Numbered from the stretch's first letter, positions 36,751 to 45,979 are shown. The stretch: 64,000 bases of DNA from Silvibacterium bohemicum (GCF_001006305.1 NZ_LBHJ01000004.1:434001-498000); one strand, 5' to 3'. Notes: a model not told the origin generated them from the letters alone. Numbers and translations are program-made.

Positions 36751-37119
36751 GAAATGGTGCTGTCACAAGACCTGAACCCACTTGTTTGCAGAGATCTATC
36801 AGTTGAGAGGTCGGCGGGATCAGCCTTCCAGCACAACAGCCACCGATAGGTTAGACGGAGGTTGCAGACAGAAGATGAGTGGATGATTTCTTCGCCGTAG
36901 TCAAAATTGGCCTGTCCAAAGGTAGGTTGCGACCGATCATTCCTCCTCCGCCAGCTAGGTTCTGGCCAGGCTGAGCATAGTTGAGGAAGCTCAACTTGGT
37001 TCCCTAAAAATACTTAAAAGGGATTTTGTCGCGAAATTCGATGCATATTCCGTTAGGATAGGGGGCGAGACAACCGTGTGCAAGAAATGACGTAAATGGT
37101 TGTGACTAATGGGAGGCGT
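36751..37119. other. Intergenic region, divergent promoters
   Basis: About 370 bases between two divergent genes. It must hold both promoters, but no strong -35/-10 pair, repeat or RNA structure was recognised. Confidence 0.35.
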
Positions 37120-37344
37120 ATGGAAACCACACAGGTACTGGCAGCAATTGATGAGGAGATATCCCGTTTGACCCAGGCTCGCGCCTTACTGGCGGGCACC
37201 AATGGTCATGGGACGGCGAAGGGCACAACATCGGGCGGCCTCAAAACATCGGGAGTCAAGAGAATACTCAGCCCGGAAGCGCGCAAGCGAATCGCCGACG
37301 CTCAGCGGAGAAGATGGGCCGCGCAAAAAAAAGCTACCAAATAG
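37120..37344 (+). CDS. Small basic protein of unknown function (SPEARKRIADAQRRRWA family)
   Basis: 74 residues from the ATG at 37120, which has a clear GGGAGG ribosome site (37111-37116). The frame is open a further eight codons upstream, but without such a site. The N-terminal half forms a predicted helix ('TTQVLAAIDEEISRLTQARALLAG'). A Gly/Thr/Lys linker follows, and the C-terminal third, 'LSPEARKRIADAQRRRWAAQKK', is strongly basic. Small proteins with this tail are frequent in Terriglobia; the tail suggests nucleic-acid binding or self-assembly, but no function is established to my knowledge. The stop codon lies inside the arm of a terminator hairpin. Confidence 0.75.
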   Translation: METTQVLAAIDEEISRLTQARALLAGTNGHGTAKGTTSGGLKTSGVKRILSPEARKRIADAQRRRWAAQKKATK

Positions 37345-37351
37345 CTTTTTT
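37327..37351 (+). terminator. Rho-independent terminator overlapping a stop codon
   Basis: A perfect 10-bp inverted repeat, AAAAAAGCTA (37327-37336) and TAGCTTTTTT (37342-37351), with loop CCAAA. The TAG stop of the small protein is the first three bases of the second arm. The stem is AT-rich, so strength is moderate. Confidence 0.6.
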
Positions 37352-37744
37352 GATGGCTCGGGCAGATGGCTTCGGGTTGTGTGCAAAAAGAGTGCCTGAC
37401 GCACGAGTTTTGTTTCTCTAGCCTGGGTGCAGTCCGAAATGCCATCCAAGCAACGGAGTTTCCCCGCTCCGCTCGTCTCAACAATCTGGGAATGGCGCGC
37501 GACTCCCTCAGCGCCGTTCCTAAAGTGATGTGGGCATCGGCCATCCTCAGGCCCTGCATCATCACCCTGTTCAGATCCCACTAAACGTATTGCCGGGAAC
37601 GAAACGCAATCTCATCCTTATCGATATCTTTTCGGTCTCGGTCGGAGCATGGAAGCGCTCCAACGCCAGACCCTACCAGCGAGATAACCAATAACAGCGA
37701 AATTACAGGACAACTTCTAGGTATCCAGCTCGGCCGGCAAGTTA
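37352..37744. other. Intergenic region
   Basis: About 390 bases beyond the terminator. Short frames (for example 37366-37584, +) carry no recognisable motif. Nothing else was identified. Confidence 0.35.
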
Positions 37745-38023
37745 GGCCACGCAGAACCACACGTTAGCGTCTCTCGAAGCCGAAGCTCTCTTCGGGCTTA
37801 CGCTGTGGGCAGAAGACGCCAGAGCTGGCGGTACATCGGACTCGGTATGGCGCTAGCCCTGATGCTTCTGACTGCAGCTGTGGTGATCGGCTGCGGCGGA
37901 TCAGGAATTCAACTCCGCGGAACATACTCGATCGCAGTGAACGGAACATCGGGGAACAACTCCCTGACCGCGACCTATAGCTTGACGGTCAAAAAAAACT
38001 ACGGGCGCGAAACCAGTGATTGA
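37745..38023 (+). pseudogene. C-terminal remnant of an Ig-repeat surface protein
   Basis: In one frame the sequence encodes 'GRRRQSWRYIGLGMALALM', then 'LLTAAVVIGCGGSGIQLRG' and 'TYSIAVNGTSGNNSLTATYS', followed by a stop shortly after. This is the typical end of large acidobacterial Ig-like-repeat surface proteins: an Arg-rich turn, a hydrophobic helix, Cys-Gly-Gly, and a final beta-strand pair. The many repeats that should precede it are absent; upstream only about 20 further codons remain open and they have no clear start (a GTG at 37805 is the first candidate). It is most likely the stump left by a deletion. A small real gene starting at the GTG cannot be fully excluded. Confidence 0.55.
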
Positions 38024-38123
38024 AGATGCTGGCACCGCGCCCTTTTCTCGTTCAAACGATCAACAAGACGGAGAAATATGTCTGCCCTGGAGCCGCACAG
38101 GCTCCCGAGCAGCCGCCTCTTTC

Positions 38124-38942
38124 TTAGTGAGTGGCCATGTTGTGCGCACGCAGATAGGTGGCTAGCTCCGCAGGCAGATTGGTCTGAATGCCGTCCGCTC
38201 CGGCGTCGATGGCTTTCTGCCAGGTTTCGGCGTTATCCGCATCGCCCAGCCTGTCGACGTAGATTTTCGCATTCGCCTGCTTGGCACAATCGATGACCGC
38301 ATCTTTGAAATCGTTGGCGTCGAAGGCCAGAACCTGGGGCTGCATGCCACGCACGAGAAATTTGCAGATATCCGGGCTGAGAGCCTCGGGCATGACCTTC
38401 AGCGCCGGGTTGATCTTATGCACATCGTAAAGGAAGAAGGGATTTCCGTAGATCACGACATGGTCCTGCATGTCATGGCTCACGATGGTGTCGACCAGCT
38501 GCTGGGGATCGGCATATTTCGTGTCGACATAGACGTTGATCTTTCCGTGGGCAAGATCGAAGGCCTCGTCAAGCGTCGGCACCTTGGTCCCTGCGAAAGC
38601 GGGCGAAAACTTGGCTCCCGCATCGAGTGCCCGGATCTCGTCGAAGGTGTGCTTATAGACTTCGCCGGTGCCGTTGGTGGTCCGGTCCAGGGTGCTGTCG
38701 TGCATGATGACGAACTTATGGTCCGAGGTGGTCCGGACGTCCAGCTCGAAGTAGTCGGCCCCGGCATCGATCGCAGCCTGAAATGCGGGCATGGTGTTTT
38801 CAGGATGGTGCAGGTGCTCGCCGCGGTGCGAGATGACCTTGATCTTCTTTCCGTCTTCCGACGGTGTCCAGGCGGTCTGCGCAAAAGAGACGCCGGTTGC
38901 GAGCGTGGAACAGAGGAGGAGCGGCAGGATTGAGTTACGCAT
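38124..38942 (-). CDS. Exported glycerophosphodiester phosphodiesterase
   Basis: Hydrolyses glycerophosphodiesters to sn-glycerol-3-phosphate and an alcohol. The protein is 272 residues from the ATG at 38942, which has an AAAGGAC site. The frame is open 18 codons further, but this start places a clean signal peptide (MRNSILPLLLCSTLATGVSFAQ) at the N terminus, so the enzyme is periplasmic. GDPD motifs: 'ISHRGEHLHHPENTMPAFQAAIDAGADYFELDVRTTSDHKFVIMHD' holds the catalytic His pair and the metal ligands Glu and Asp; later come 'VYVDTKYADP' and 'GADGIQTNLP'. It begins 31 bases after the stop of the upstream TonB-dependent receptor, so they form an operon. Confidence 0.93.
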   Translation of the reverse strand: MRNSILPLLLCSTLATGVSFAQTAWTPSEDGKKIKVISHRGEHLHHPENTMPAFQAAIDAGADYFELDVRTTSDHKFVIMHDSTLDRTTNGTGEVYKHTFDEIRALDAGAKFSPAFAGTKVPTLDEAFDLAHGKINVYVDTKYADPQQLVDTIVSHDMQDHVVIYGNPFFLYDVHKINPALKVMPEALSPDICKFLVRGMQPQVLAFDANDFKDAVIDCAKQANAKIYVDRLGDADNAETWQKAIDAGADGIQTNLPAELATYLRAHNMATH

Positions 38943-38973
38943 TTTGTCCTTTTGTAGGTTGGAATACTGCGGT

Positions 38974-41900
38974 TCAGAAGCGAAAACGGCCGACAAGGAG
39001 CAACATGCGCGGATCCTCTGCGCCTGTGACGTGACCGAAGGTTGCCAGATTGGTCAGAGAGGTTCCCAGTCCGTCAAATTGCGGATGATTGAAGGCGTTA
39101 TGCGCATCGGCGCGGAAGGTGAAGCTGACGCGTTCCCGGATCGGGATGTCCCGCATCAGGCTGAGGTCCCATACATTTTGTCCGGGGCCGTAGAGCGAGG
39201 CGCGCGGGGCATTGCCGAGCGTGTCTTGAGGAGTGATCGCAAAGGCTGCCGTGTTGAACCAGTTTTCGATGGTGCGCGATCCGCGCGCGATGTCGGGATT
39301 GCCCAGCTTGGTGGCGTACTGAGCTCCGGAGAAGAGGCCCAGCGTATTTCCCTGCGAGACGTTGTAAGGATAGCCTTTCTGGAATTGGGCTACGGTGCTG
39401 ACCTTCCAGTGCGCAATGGCCTGCGAGAGCACCGGGGTGTGCGCAACGAACCTGCCGCCTGAGCCCACGGGAAGCTCATAGACCGCGGAGAGCGAGAAAC
39501 GCTGGGGGATATCGGTCATGGCCGTTCCCCACTCCGCACGCAGGTTGTAGACATTCTGGACTCCAATGGCGTTGGAATACCTCGGAGCATCGACATCGTC
39601 CAGGCCGTGAGCCCAGGTATAAGCGGCGCGCACCGAGATGCCGTTGGTCCAGCGATGGGTCAGGGTTGCCAGCAGGGCCGCGTAGGCCGATGCGCCGCCG
39701 TTGACCAGTGAAGTTACGGTAAGGAACTGAGGATAGGGGCGAAGGCTCTGCGCATTGGCCACTCCGTTGCAGCAGCCCGGGGATGGAGCAATCTGGTTGA
39801 CGGGCAGCTCGATCGGCTGATGCACGCCGTGATTGCCTTCATAGTCGACCTCGGCAATCCAGTCATGGCCAAAATCCTGCTGGACGCCAAGCTGCCACTC
39901 CTGCAGGTAGGGAAGGATCGCCGTCCGCGGCAGCTCCGTGGGGCTGAAGGTCGGCTTGGTGAGGCTGGTGGGAATCAGTGGCTGGCCATTGGGGCCGACA
40001 TTGGGAGAATATGCAGGAACTCCCTGCGAAAGCTCATAAGCAGGGGTAACGGTGTTGGAGCTTTGGAAGGTTGCGTTGACCGTTGAGGTCGATGTAAAGC
40101 CTGCCGTGCCGAAGCCTATGCTTGGTAGTTCATAAATACCGTAGCCGCCACGCACAACGGTATTGCGAAAGGCGTGGTAGTTGAAGCCTATGCGCGGCAG
40201 AATTCCGGTATAGACATTGGGGATCAGGCTGTGAGGCGCCCCGTTAAAGCCGGCGAAGAGGATTCCGCCTTGCTTCTTCGTGGCGGGATCGATGACGGAC
40301 GGGTCAAAGGTATACATATTGTTGTGCTCTTCGGAGTAGGGGCCGTCGAACTCCCAGCGAATTCCCATGTTGAGGGTGAGCTTTTCGGTAATTCGATAAT
40401 CGTCCTGGGCGTAGCCCGCGAAGTAGTTCAGGTTTTCGTGGAAGACGGTATTTGTCGTGCTAATCGAAGTGGTTGCGGGCAGGCCCAGCAGGAGATCGGC
40501 GAGGCCGATTCCGGATTGTGCGCCTTCCGTGGTGAAGGTTCCGGTAAAGGTGTATTTACCGCTAAGAACGCCTGGAACGTAGTAGCTGTAGCCGTAGCGC
40601 ATGAATTCACCGCCCAGAGAGAGGTTGTGGCGGCCAAACTGCAGCGCAAGCGCATCATTCAGGATGTAATGACCATCGCGGGTTCTTTCAAAAGAGCCTG
40701 CGCCGAAACTGGCATATTCGGTTGTCGAGACAGAAGGAAACTGCGTGAGCGGAACTCCCTTGAGTCCAATGGAGCTTGAGTTCACAGGAATCGGGGAGCT
40801 GAAGTTTTCTTCCGAGACGTAGCCGAAGCGCGCCTCATTGGAAATCCGGGGGGAAAAGATATGGCTCCACGAGGTCTCATAGTGGTCGTCAACCCATCCG
40901 CCCAGTGCCGAGGGGTTGGCGGCGTTTGGAATTTCAACGGTGGGCTGGTTCGTCGGACCATCGCGAGAGAATTTCGCCCAGATGTGGTCGTAGTCGGAGT
41001 AGTTATAGTCGACGCGATCGGTGTTATAGAGATAGCTGCTGTCCGCAGTCGGATTGATGCAATAGTTATCGTTATTGAAGCTGCAGTTCGCCTGCGGGAA
41101 AAAGGAGGCGATATTCGCGCCTACGGGATCGATCCGCGACTTGGGAATGACGTTGCCGGGAAATTGTGTCCGGACAACTTTTCCACCGACAATGGCAGTC
41201 GTCAGGGGGTCATAGATCGCACTTGTTGGACCACCCAGAGGTGAGGTGCCGGAAAAGTCTCCGCTTAACTCTGCCGCCGTCGGAACGACTGAGTTGAAAG
41301 GCGAAGTTGCATGGCTCAGGGTGTCTTCCCAGTCCGTAAAGAAATAGAGACGGCGTGCGCGGCCGTCAAGAACTTTGGGGATCCAGACCGGGCCGCCGAC
41401 CGATCCGCCGAAATAATGGAATGACGATGGGTTGACGACCGTGTGGGGAGCGGTGAAATAGTTCAGCGCGACAAGATCCTGCGAGCTGTAGGACTCGAAC
41501 GCGCTGCCGTGGAAGCGGTTGGTGCCCGATTTGGTGGTGGTGAGCACGGCGCCGCCGCCGCTCTGTCCGTACTGCGCCGAAAAGGGCGAAGTGAGCACCT
41601 GCAGCTCTTCGGTGGAGTCCGGAGTAGGAACAAAGCCGTAGGTTCCGTCGACGCCCATATTGCTGGGCAGGCCGTCAATGATAAGCGGGTTCGAGTCCGA
41701 TCTTCCGCCGCCCAGCGTGAGGTCGTTCACGTTGGAGTAGTCCGCAGTGGCGCTGCCTGCGCCCGCGAAGGTCTTGGTGATAAGGAACTCATTCGCACCG
41801 TGAGTATTCGTAACCTCGGGCAGATCGATCAGCTCCTGAGTACTGAGCTCACCGCCCACCTGCGGATTGGTGTCGTTCAGAGCGCTTCCCGCATCGGTAA

Positions 41901-42345
41901 CCGTAACGACCTCGGCCGTTGCTCCCACCTTCAGCATCTCGTCGACGACCAGGTCCTGGTTCAAAACGAGGTCGAGCGGGTCGGTAACGTACTGGACGAA
42001 ACCTTCCTTCTCGAAACGGACTGTATAGCCGCCGGGCTTCAGGAAGGAGATGCGATAGCTGCCGCTCTTGTTGGTGACGGTTTTGTATTCCGTGGAGGTG
42101 GTGGTCTCATGCACCGTGATGACTACGCCCGGCACGACGGCGCCGCTGGGATCTTTCACCACGCCGTTCATCGATCCATAGAAGGTCTGGGCGTGAAGAA
42201 GAGCAGCGGGAAAAGCCAAAAAAAGAAGCAAGGCCCATCCGCAGATGGCCTGAAGGACAGAGCGGCCAAGACGTCCGCCCGTTCGGCGAATATTTCCGGA
42301 GGGCACACTGGCAGTCACTGAAGGGGCGAGCGAGACGCAATTCAT
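38974..42345 (-). CDS. TonB-dependent receptor with carboxypeptidase-regulatory-like domain
   Basis: Outer-membrane importer, 1123 residues from the ATG at 42345 (TGAGG site five bases before); the longer open frame to 42429 lacks such a site. The signal peptide ends near LLHAQ (about residue 53), unusually far in because of a basic N-terminal extension. The Ig-like domain ('FYGSMNGVVKDPSGAVVPGVVITVHE') is followed by the plug ('GGELSTQELIDLPEVTNTHGANEFL', 'DGLPSNMGVDGTYGFVPTPDSTEEL') and the beta-barrel. The last residues, LLLVGRFRF, end in Phe. The GDPD gene follows directly, suggesting that the imported ligand contains a glycerophosphodiester or another phosphodiester. Confidence 0.9.
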   Translation of the reverse strand: MNCVSLAPSVTASVPSGNIRRTGGRLGRSVLQAICGWALLLFLAFPAALLHAQTFYGSMNGVVKDPSGAVVPGVVITVHETTTSTEYKTVTNKSGSYRISFLKPGGYTVRFEKEGFVQYVTDPLDLVLNQDLVVDEMLKVGATAEVVTVTDAGSALNDTNPQVGGELSTQELIDLPEVTNTHGANEFLITKTFAGAGSATADYSNVNDLTLGGGRSDSNPLIIDGLPSNMGVDGTYGFVPTPDSTEELQVLTSPFSAQYGQSGGGAVLTTTKSGTNRFHGSAFESYSSQDLVALNYFTAPHTVVNPSSFHYFGGSVGGPVWIPKVLDGRARRLYFFTDWEDTLSHATSPFNSVVPTAAELSGDFSGTSPLGGPTSAIYDPLTTAIVGGKVVRTQFPGNVIPKSRIDPVGANIASFFPQANCSFNNDNYCINPTADSSYLYNTDRVDYNYSDYDHIWAKFSRDGPTNQPTVEIPNAANPSALGGWVDDHYETSWSHIFSPRISNEARFGYVSEENFSSPIPVNSSSIGLKGVPLTQFPSVSTTEYASFGAGSFERTRDGHYILNDALALQFGRHNLSLGGEFMRYGYSYYVPGVLSGKYTFTGTFTTEGAQSGIGLADLLLGLPATTSISTTNTVFHENLNYFAGYAQDDYRITEKLTLNMGIRWEFDGPYSEEHNNMYTFDPSVIDPATKKQGGILFAGFNGAPHSLIPNVYTGILPRIGFNYHAFRNTVVRGGYGIYELPSIGFGTAGFTSTSTVNATFQSSNTVTPAYELSQGVPAYSPNVGPNGQPLIPTSLTKPTFSPTELPRTAILPYLQEWQLGVQQDFGHDWIAEVDYEGNHGVHQPIELPVNQIAPSPGCCNGVANAQSLRPYPQFLTVTSLVNGGASAYAALLATLTHRWTNGISVRAAYTWAHGLDDVDAPRYSNAIGVQNVYNLRAEWGTAMTDIPQRFSLSAVYELPVGSGGRFVAHTPVLSQAIAHWKVSTVAQFQKGYPYNVSQGNTLGLFSGAQYATKLGNPDIARGSRTIENWFNTAAFAITPQDTLGNAPRASLYGPGQNVWDLSLMRDIPIRERVSFTFRADAHNAFNHPQFDGLGTSLTNLATFGHVTGAEDPRMLLLVGRFRF

Positions 42346-42649
42346 ATGAACCTCAGAATTTCGAAGGTGTGTTTGTAGCGGAGTTAGACCGGGAAGCAAT
42401 CTGACCGCGACTGAGCCACCGACAGGCATCAGGCCCGCTGCGATTCAATTGCGATGTGTGAAACATAACCGACGGATGTTAATAAGGGACAAATTTAGAT
42501 CGGTTAATGATAAAAAATTACATATCGAGAGCTGAAAAACAGTGACATGGTGCCCTATAGGAGAAGAGAGCTCTTCTTTGCCGCTTATTCCAACAAGCAG
42601 CGTAAGATACTGGAGTTGCGGCTGAAATCTGCACTTGAGAACGGGCCAA
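42346..42649. other. Divergent promoter region of the receptor and the DeoR gene
   Basis: About 300 bases, clearly AT-rich around 42470-42560. Imperfect repeats such as AACAT-N9-ATGTT (near 42463-42481) are present and could bind the DeoR regulator, but no perfect operator or promoter pair stands out. Confidence 0.35.
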
Positions 42650-43411
42650 ATGAGTGAGATTACTGAGCGTTCCCGATTAGATTCCATTGTTCAGATGTTA
42701 AAAGTGAACACTTCTGCATCGATCGGTGAGATCGCAGAGGCATTTCACGTCTCGCAGATGACCATCCGGCGCGATCTGCAAAAGCTGGTGGAGGCCGGGC
42801 AGGTTATCCGAATTCCTGGCGGCGCGCGGATCGAGCATTGGCGAGGCGCGGAACGAAGCTTCTTCGAACGCTTGCAGAAGATGTCTCACGCCAAGCGCAG
42901 TATCGGCGCTGCAGCATCGGCGCTCGTCCACGATGGTGAGTCGGTGGTCCTCGATTCGGGAACCACCACTCTTTATGTAGCCCGGGAGCTGCGGGCGCGG
43001 CGCAACGTCGTCGTCTTTACTTTCTCGCTGGCCGTCCTTGAGGAGCTGTCTTCAGCGGAAGACATTCGTGTCGAACTTACCGGTGGAGTCTATCGATCGA
43101 GCAGCCACGACCTCATCGGACACGCCGTCGGACGGAGCCTGACCTCGATCTACGCAGACACAGTGATCTTCGGTGCGGCCTCCATCTCTTTCACCCGCGG
43201 CGTTATGGTTCACGATCCTGACGCGCAGCGCGAACTGCTCCAGGCGGGAAAGCGAAAGGTTCTGGTGGTGGACAGCAGCAAGGTCGGGACCGAGGCGACC
43301 TACCGCCTCTGCGGAGTCGAAGATTGCGATCTCGTTCTGACCGACAACGGCATTTCCGCCGAGGATCTCGCCCGGCTCAAACGAATTGCGCAGGTGCAGG
43401 TCGCCGAGTGA
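42650..43411 (+). CDS. DeoR-family transcriptional regulator
   Basis: Sugar-phosphate-responsive repressor, 253 residues. The winged helix-turn-helix 'RLDSIVQMLKVNTSASIGEIAEAFHVSQMTIRRDLQKLVEAGQVIRIPGGAR' covers about 8-60. The DeoR C-terminal sensor domain (about 75-235) has the phosphate-binding 'VVLDSGTTTLYVARELR' and 'DLIGHAVGRSLTSIYADTVIFGAASIS' motifs. The start is the ATG at 42650; a TTG five codons upstream is possible. It is divergent from the receptor-GDPD operon and only 78 bases before the sugar kinase gene, so it probably controls one or both. Its effector may be the kinase product. Confidence 0.92.
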   Translation: MSEITERSRLDSIVQMLKVNTSASIGEIAEAFHVSQMTIRRDLQKLVEAGQVIRIPGGARIEHWRGAERSFFERLQKMSHAKRSIGAAASALVHDGESVVLDSGTTTLYVARELRARRNVVVFTFSLAVLEELSSAEDIRVELTGGVYRSSSHDLIGHAVGRSLTSIYADTVIFGAASISFTRGVMVHDPDAQRELLQAGKRKVLVVDSSKVGTEATYRLCGVEDCDLVLTDNGISAEDLARLKRIAQVQVAE

Positions 43412-43489
43412 GCTTCTATTAACGTTGTGTGTACAGCAATTCGATAACCTGATGGGAGATTGCCATCTTCTGTCGAAAGCTAATCGGAA

Positions 43490-44890
43490 TTGCGTCACTT
43501 CGAAGACCAGGTTGCCAGTGTCGTTGCGGCACACGACTTCTTTGCACCGGAGAAGCCGATCTGGGTAGCGCGAGCTCCCGGCCGCCTGGATGTGATGGGC
43601 GGCAACGTCGACTACACCGGCGGCATGGTCCTGCAGGGCCTGCTCAACGAGGCCGTCTGGATCGCAGCCCAGCCTCGATCGGACGATGTCATCCGCATCC
43701 TCAATCCTGGCGCCGCCCGGTTTGGCTGGGCGTCCTCAATCGACCTTCTGACCGAGGATTGCGACGACCTCGATAGCTTTCGTCTCCGTTACAACAAAGA
43801 CGGGCATTCCCGCTGGGCCGGCTATGTGGCCGGCGCGCTCCACTTTTTGCGAAGCCGCTACAGATGCGGAACTCAAGGCGGGATCGATCTCTTCATCTCA
43901 TCGGACCTGCCGCCCAATAAAGGCGTAAGCTCCTCGGCCGCGCTCGAAGTAGCAGCGCTTAAAGCAGCATCGGCGGCATGGGGTCAACCCATGGACGGAG
44001 TCGCTTTGGCGACGGCTGGGCAGTGGGTGGAAAACGTGGTCGTCGGTGCCGCGTGCGGCATCATGGACCAAGCAGCGATCGTGCTGGGGCAGGAAAACCA
44101 TCTTCTTCCTCTACTCTGTCAACCGTGCCAGCACTTCCCTCCCGTGAGGCTGCCGGCCGGACTTCGCATCTGGGGCATCGACTCCATGGCTCCCCGCTCT
44201 ACAAGCGGCTTTGCCTACGAAGCAGCGCGCGCCGCTGCCTTCGTCGGATATAAGCTCCTTTGCGACCTCGATGGCATTAAAGTGACGCCGGACCCAGAGT
44301 CGGAAATACCGCGGTGGACCGACTCCCGGTGGCAAGGCCATCTGTCGAATCTTGCACCTTCCGAATTTCGGGCTAGGTATGAGCGCCGGCTGCCCGAGTC
44401 GATGACCGGACGCGAGTTTCTGGCCAAGGGTGGCGAACACGTCGATCCCTTTACGCGCATTCATCCGGAAACGGAATATCCCGTCCGCGCCGCGGTTCGA
44501 TATGCAACGGAGGAGAATCTTCGCGTGCAGATGGTAAGCGCGCTTCTGAGTGCGGAACCGTCGGAGGCGACGGCCCGGCTGATCGGCGAGATCCTTTGCC
44601 AGTCGCATGCCGCCTATGCCGAATGCGGCCTGGGCTCCGACGCCTGCGATGAGCTGGTGTCCCGTGCGCTCAAGGCCGGCTTTTTCGGCGCAAAGATGAC
44701 TGGAGGCGGGAGTGGCGGCGTGGTGGCCATCCTCGGCCGAACCGGCGACCGGGAGTCCATCCGCCGGATCGCTGAGGAATACGCGGCGGAGCGAGGTACG
44801 ATGCCTCACATTTTTTCAGGAAGCTCCGAAGGAGTCGACGCATTTGGAGTTCGCAGCCTGCAGCTTTCTCCTCTTGCAGGAATGCGATAG
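43490..44890 (+). CDS. GHMP sugar kinase, galactokinase/L-arabinokinase-like
   Basis: Anomeric sugar-1-kinase, 466 residues. Motif 1 reads 'VARAPGRLDVMGGNVDYTGGMVLQ' (about 26-49), closer to the PGRLDVMGGxxDYSGS of plant L-arabinokinase than to the PGRxNLIGEHTDY of classical galactokinase. Motif 2, 'DLPPNKGVSSSAALEVAAL' (about 139-157), is the phosphate-binding loop. Motif 3, 'GFFGAKMTGGGSGGVVAIL', is near the C terminus. Likely product: a sugar-1-phosphate (arabinose, galactose, galacturonate or similar). The start appears to be TTG with weak ribosome support. The stop overlaps the start of the DMT transporter by one base (TAGTG), so the two are coupled. Confidence 0.85.
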   Translation: MRHFEDQVASVVAAHDFFAPEKPIWVARAPGRLDVMGGNVDYTGGMVLQGLLNEAVWIAAQPRSDDVIRILNPGAARFGWASSIDLLTEDCDDLDSFRLRYNKDGHSRWAGYVAGALHFLRSRYRCGTQGGIDLFISSDLPPNKGVSSSAALEVAALKAASAAWGQPMDGVALATAGQWVENVVVGAACGIMDQAAIVLGQENHLLPLLCQPCQHFPPVRLPAGLRIWGIDSMAPRSTSGFAYEAARAAAFVGYKLLCDLDGIKVTPDPESEIPRWTDSRWQGHLSNLAPSEFRARYERRLPESMTGREFLAKGGEHVDPFTRIHPETEYPVRAAVRYATEENLRVQMVSALLSAEPSEATARLIGEILCQSHAAYAECGLGSDACDELVSRALKAGFFGAKMTGGGSGGVVAILGRTGDRESIRRIAEEYAAERGTMPHIFSGSSEGVDAFGVRSLQLSPLAGMR

Positions 44891-45813
44891 TGCGCTGGCC
44901 CCGGGACAACCGCGCGGCTGCGCCGATTCTGCTGCTAATAGCGGCGAACCTCCTGTGGGCGGGACAGGGCGTCGCGGTCAAACTCCTGGTAACCGGTCTT
45001 TCACCGCTCGCTACCGCGCTCCTCCCCCTTTATGTCGCCACTGTTCTCGGCCTGGGTCTTCTATCTATCCGTGGAGCGGTAGCGCAACAGTTCCAGGCCG
45101 CCTGGCGGCTTCGGCGGGGCTTTTTCCTCGCCGGCATCGGCGGCCAGCTTGTCGCGCAGGTAGGCATGACGCTTGGGGTGAGCTGGTCTACTGCCTCGAA
45201 CGGAGCCATACTCAGCCTGCTGATTCCGATCTTCGGCGCCGTCATCGCCGTTTGGCTGCTGCGGGAACGCCTCTCGCTACTGCGGGTCGGCGCTTTAGTG
45301 CTGGGACTGGCGGGAGTTCTCTTGCTTTCTCCGTTGCGGCGCGCGACCGGCGCAGGAATGCAACCTCATGAATTTGCCGGAAACCTTCTGATCGTTACAG
45401 GCTGTCTCGGATCGGCGTTTTATAACGTTTATTCGAAACGCCTTCTGAACCAATTTTCGGCGCCGCAGATTCTATTCTTCAGCTATTTATCCACCACGGT
45501 CTTCAGCCTGCCGATTCTAGTGGCTCTTGATCGACATTGCCTCGGCAGCCTGGCACATCTGACCTTGACGCAATGGTCCGCTTTCGGATATCTCGCGGTC
45601 TTCTTTTACGGACTGTCGATGATACTTTTTCTCAAAGCGCTGGGGTCCGTGGACGTGGTAATCGCGTCTGCTTCCCTCTACTTAACGCCGCTCTTCGGCA
45701 TAGCGCTGGCATTCAGCATTCTTGGAGAGCGGCTTGCGCCTCGGGCGCTGGCTGGATCGGCGATCGTTCTCCTCGCCACAGCCGTGCTGTTCCGGTTCGA
45801 CTGCGCGTTGTAA
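44890..45813 (+). CDS. DMT-superfamily (EamA) transporter
   Basis: Inner-membrane protein of 307 residues with about ten helices in two EamA repeats. Repeat 1 starts 'AAPILLLIAANLLWAGQGVAVKLL'; repeat 2 contains 'NLLIVTGCLGSAFYNVYSKRLLNQ' and ends 'YLTPLFGIALAFSILGERLAPRALAGSAIVLLATAVL', the typical final-helix motif. It starts with GTG one base inside the kinase stop, so it belongs to the kinase operon. The DMT family moves drugs, metabolites, nucleotide sugars and amino acids; with a sugar kinase upstream, a sugar or sugar derivative is a reasonable guess. Confidence 0.88.
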   Translation: MRWPRDNRAAAPILLLIAANLLWAGQGVAVKLLVTGLSPLATALLPLYVATVLGLGLLSIRGAVAQQFQAAWRLRRGFFLAGIGGQLVAQVGMTLGVSWSTASNGAILSLLIPIFGAVIAVWLLRERLSLLRVGALVLGLAGVLLLSPLRRATGAGMQPHEFAGNLLIVTGCLGSAFYNVYSKRLLNQFSAPQILFFSYLSTTVFSLPILVALDRHCLGSLAHLTLTQWSAFGYLAVFFYGLSMILFLKALGSVDVVIASASLYLTPLFGIALAFSILGERLAPRALAGSAIVLLATAVLFRFDCAL

Positions 45814-45913
45814 CGCCGGCCCGCTATTTCCGGCTGCCATTTCCAGGGATTGCCGATGCTGTGGTTTGGTAAAAAAATCTATAGCATCAGAGCCCATTAT
45901 CAACAGCCGCGAT

Positions 45914-45928
45914 TGTTAATTTTTAACA
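45914..45928. promoter_or_regulatory. Short palindrome upstream of the GNAT gene
   Basis: A perfect inverted repeat TGTTAA-TTT-TTAACA, 52 bases before the GNAT start. It could be an operator. It is too AT-rich for a good terminator of the preceding transporter gene. Confidence 0.35.
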
Positions 45929-45979
45929 GACCAGCGCCCGTCCGGCGTGAAAAAGATTATCCTTCTCCTTTGAACCGCT

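Noticed and set aside
40174-40779. A 201-codon + strand frame within the second receptor gene
   Set aside because: Antisense shadow of the receptor barrel; no motif.
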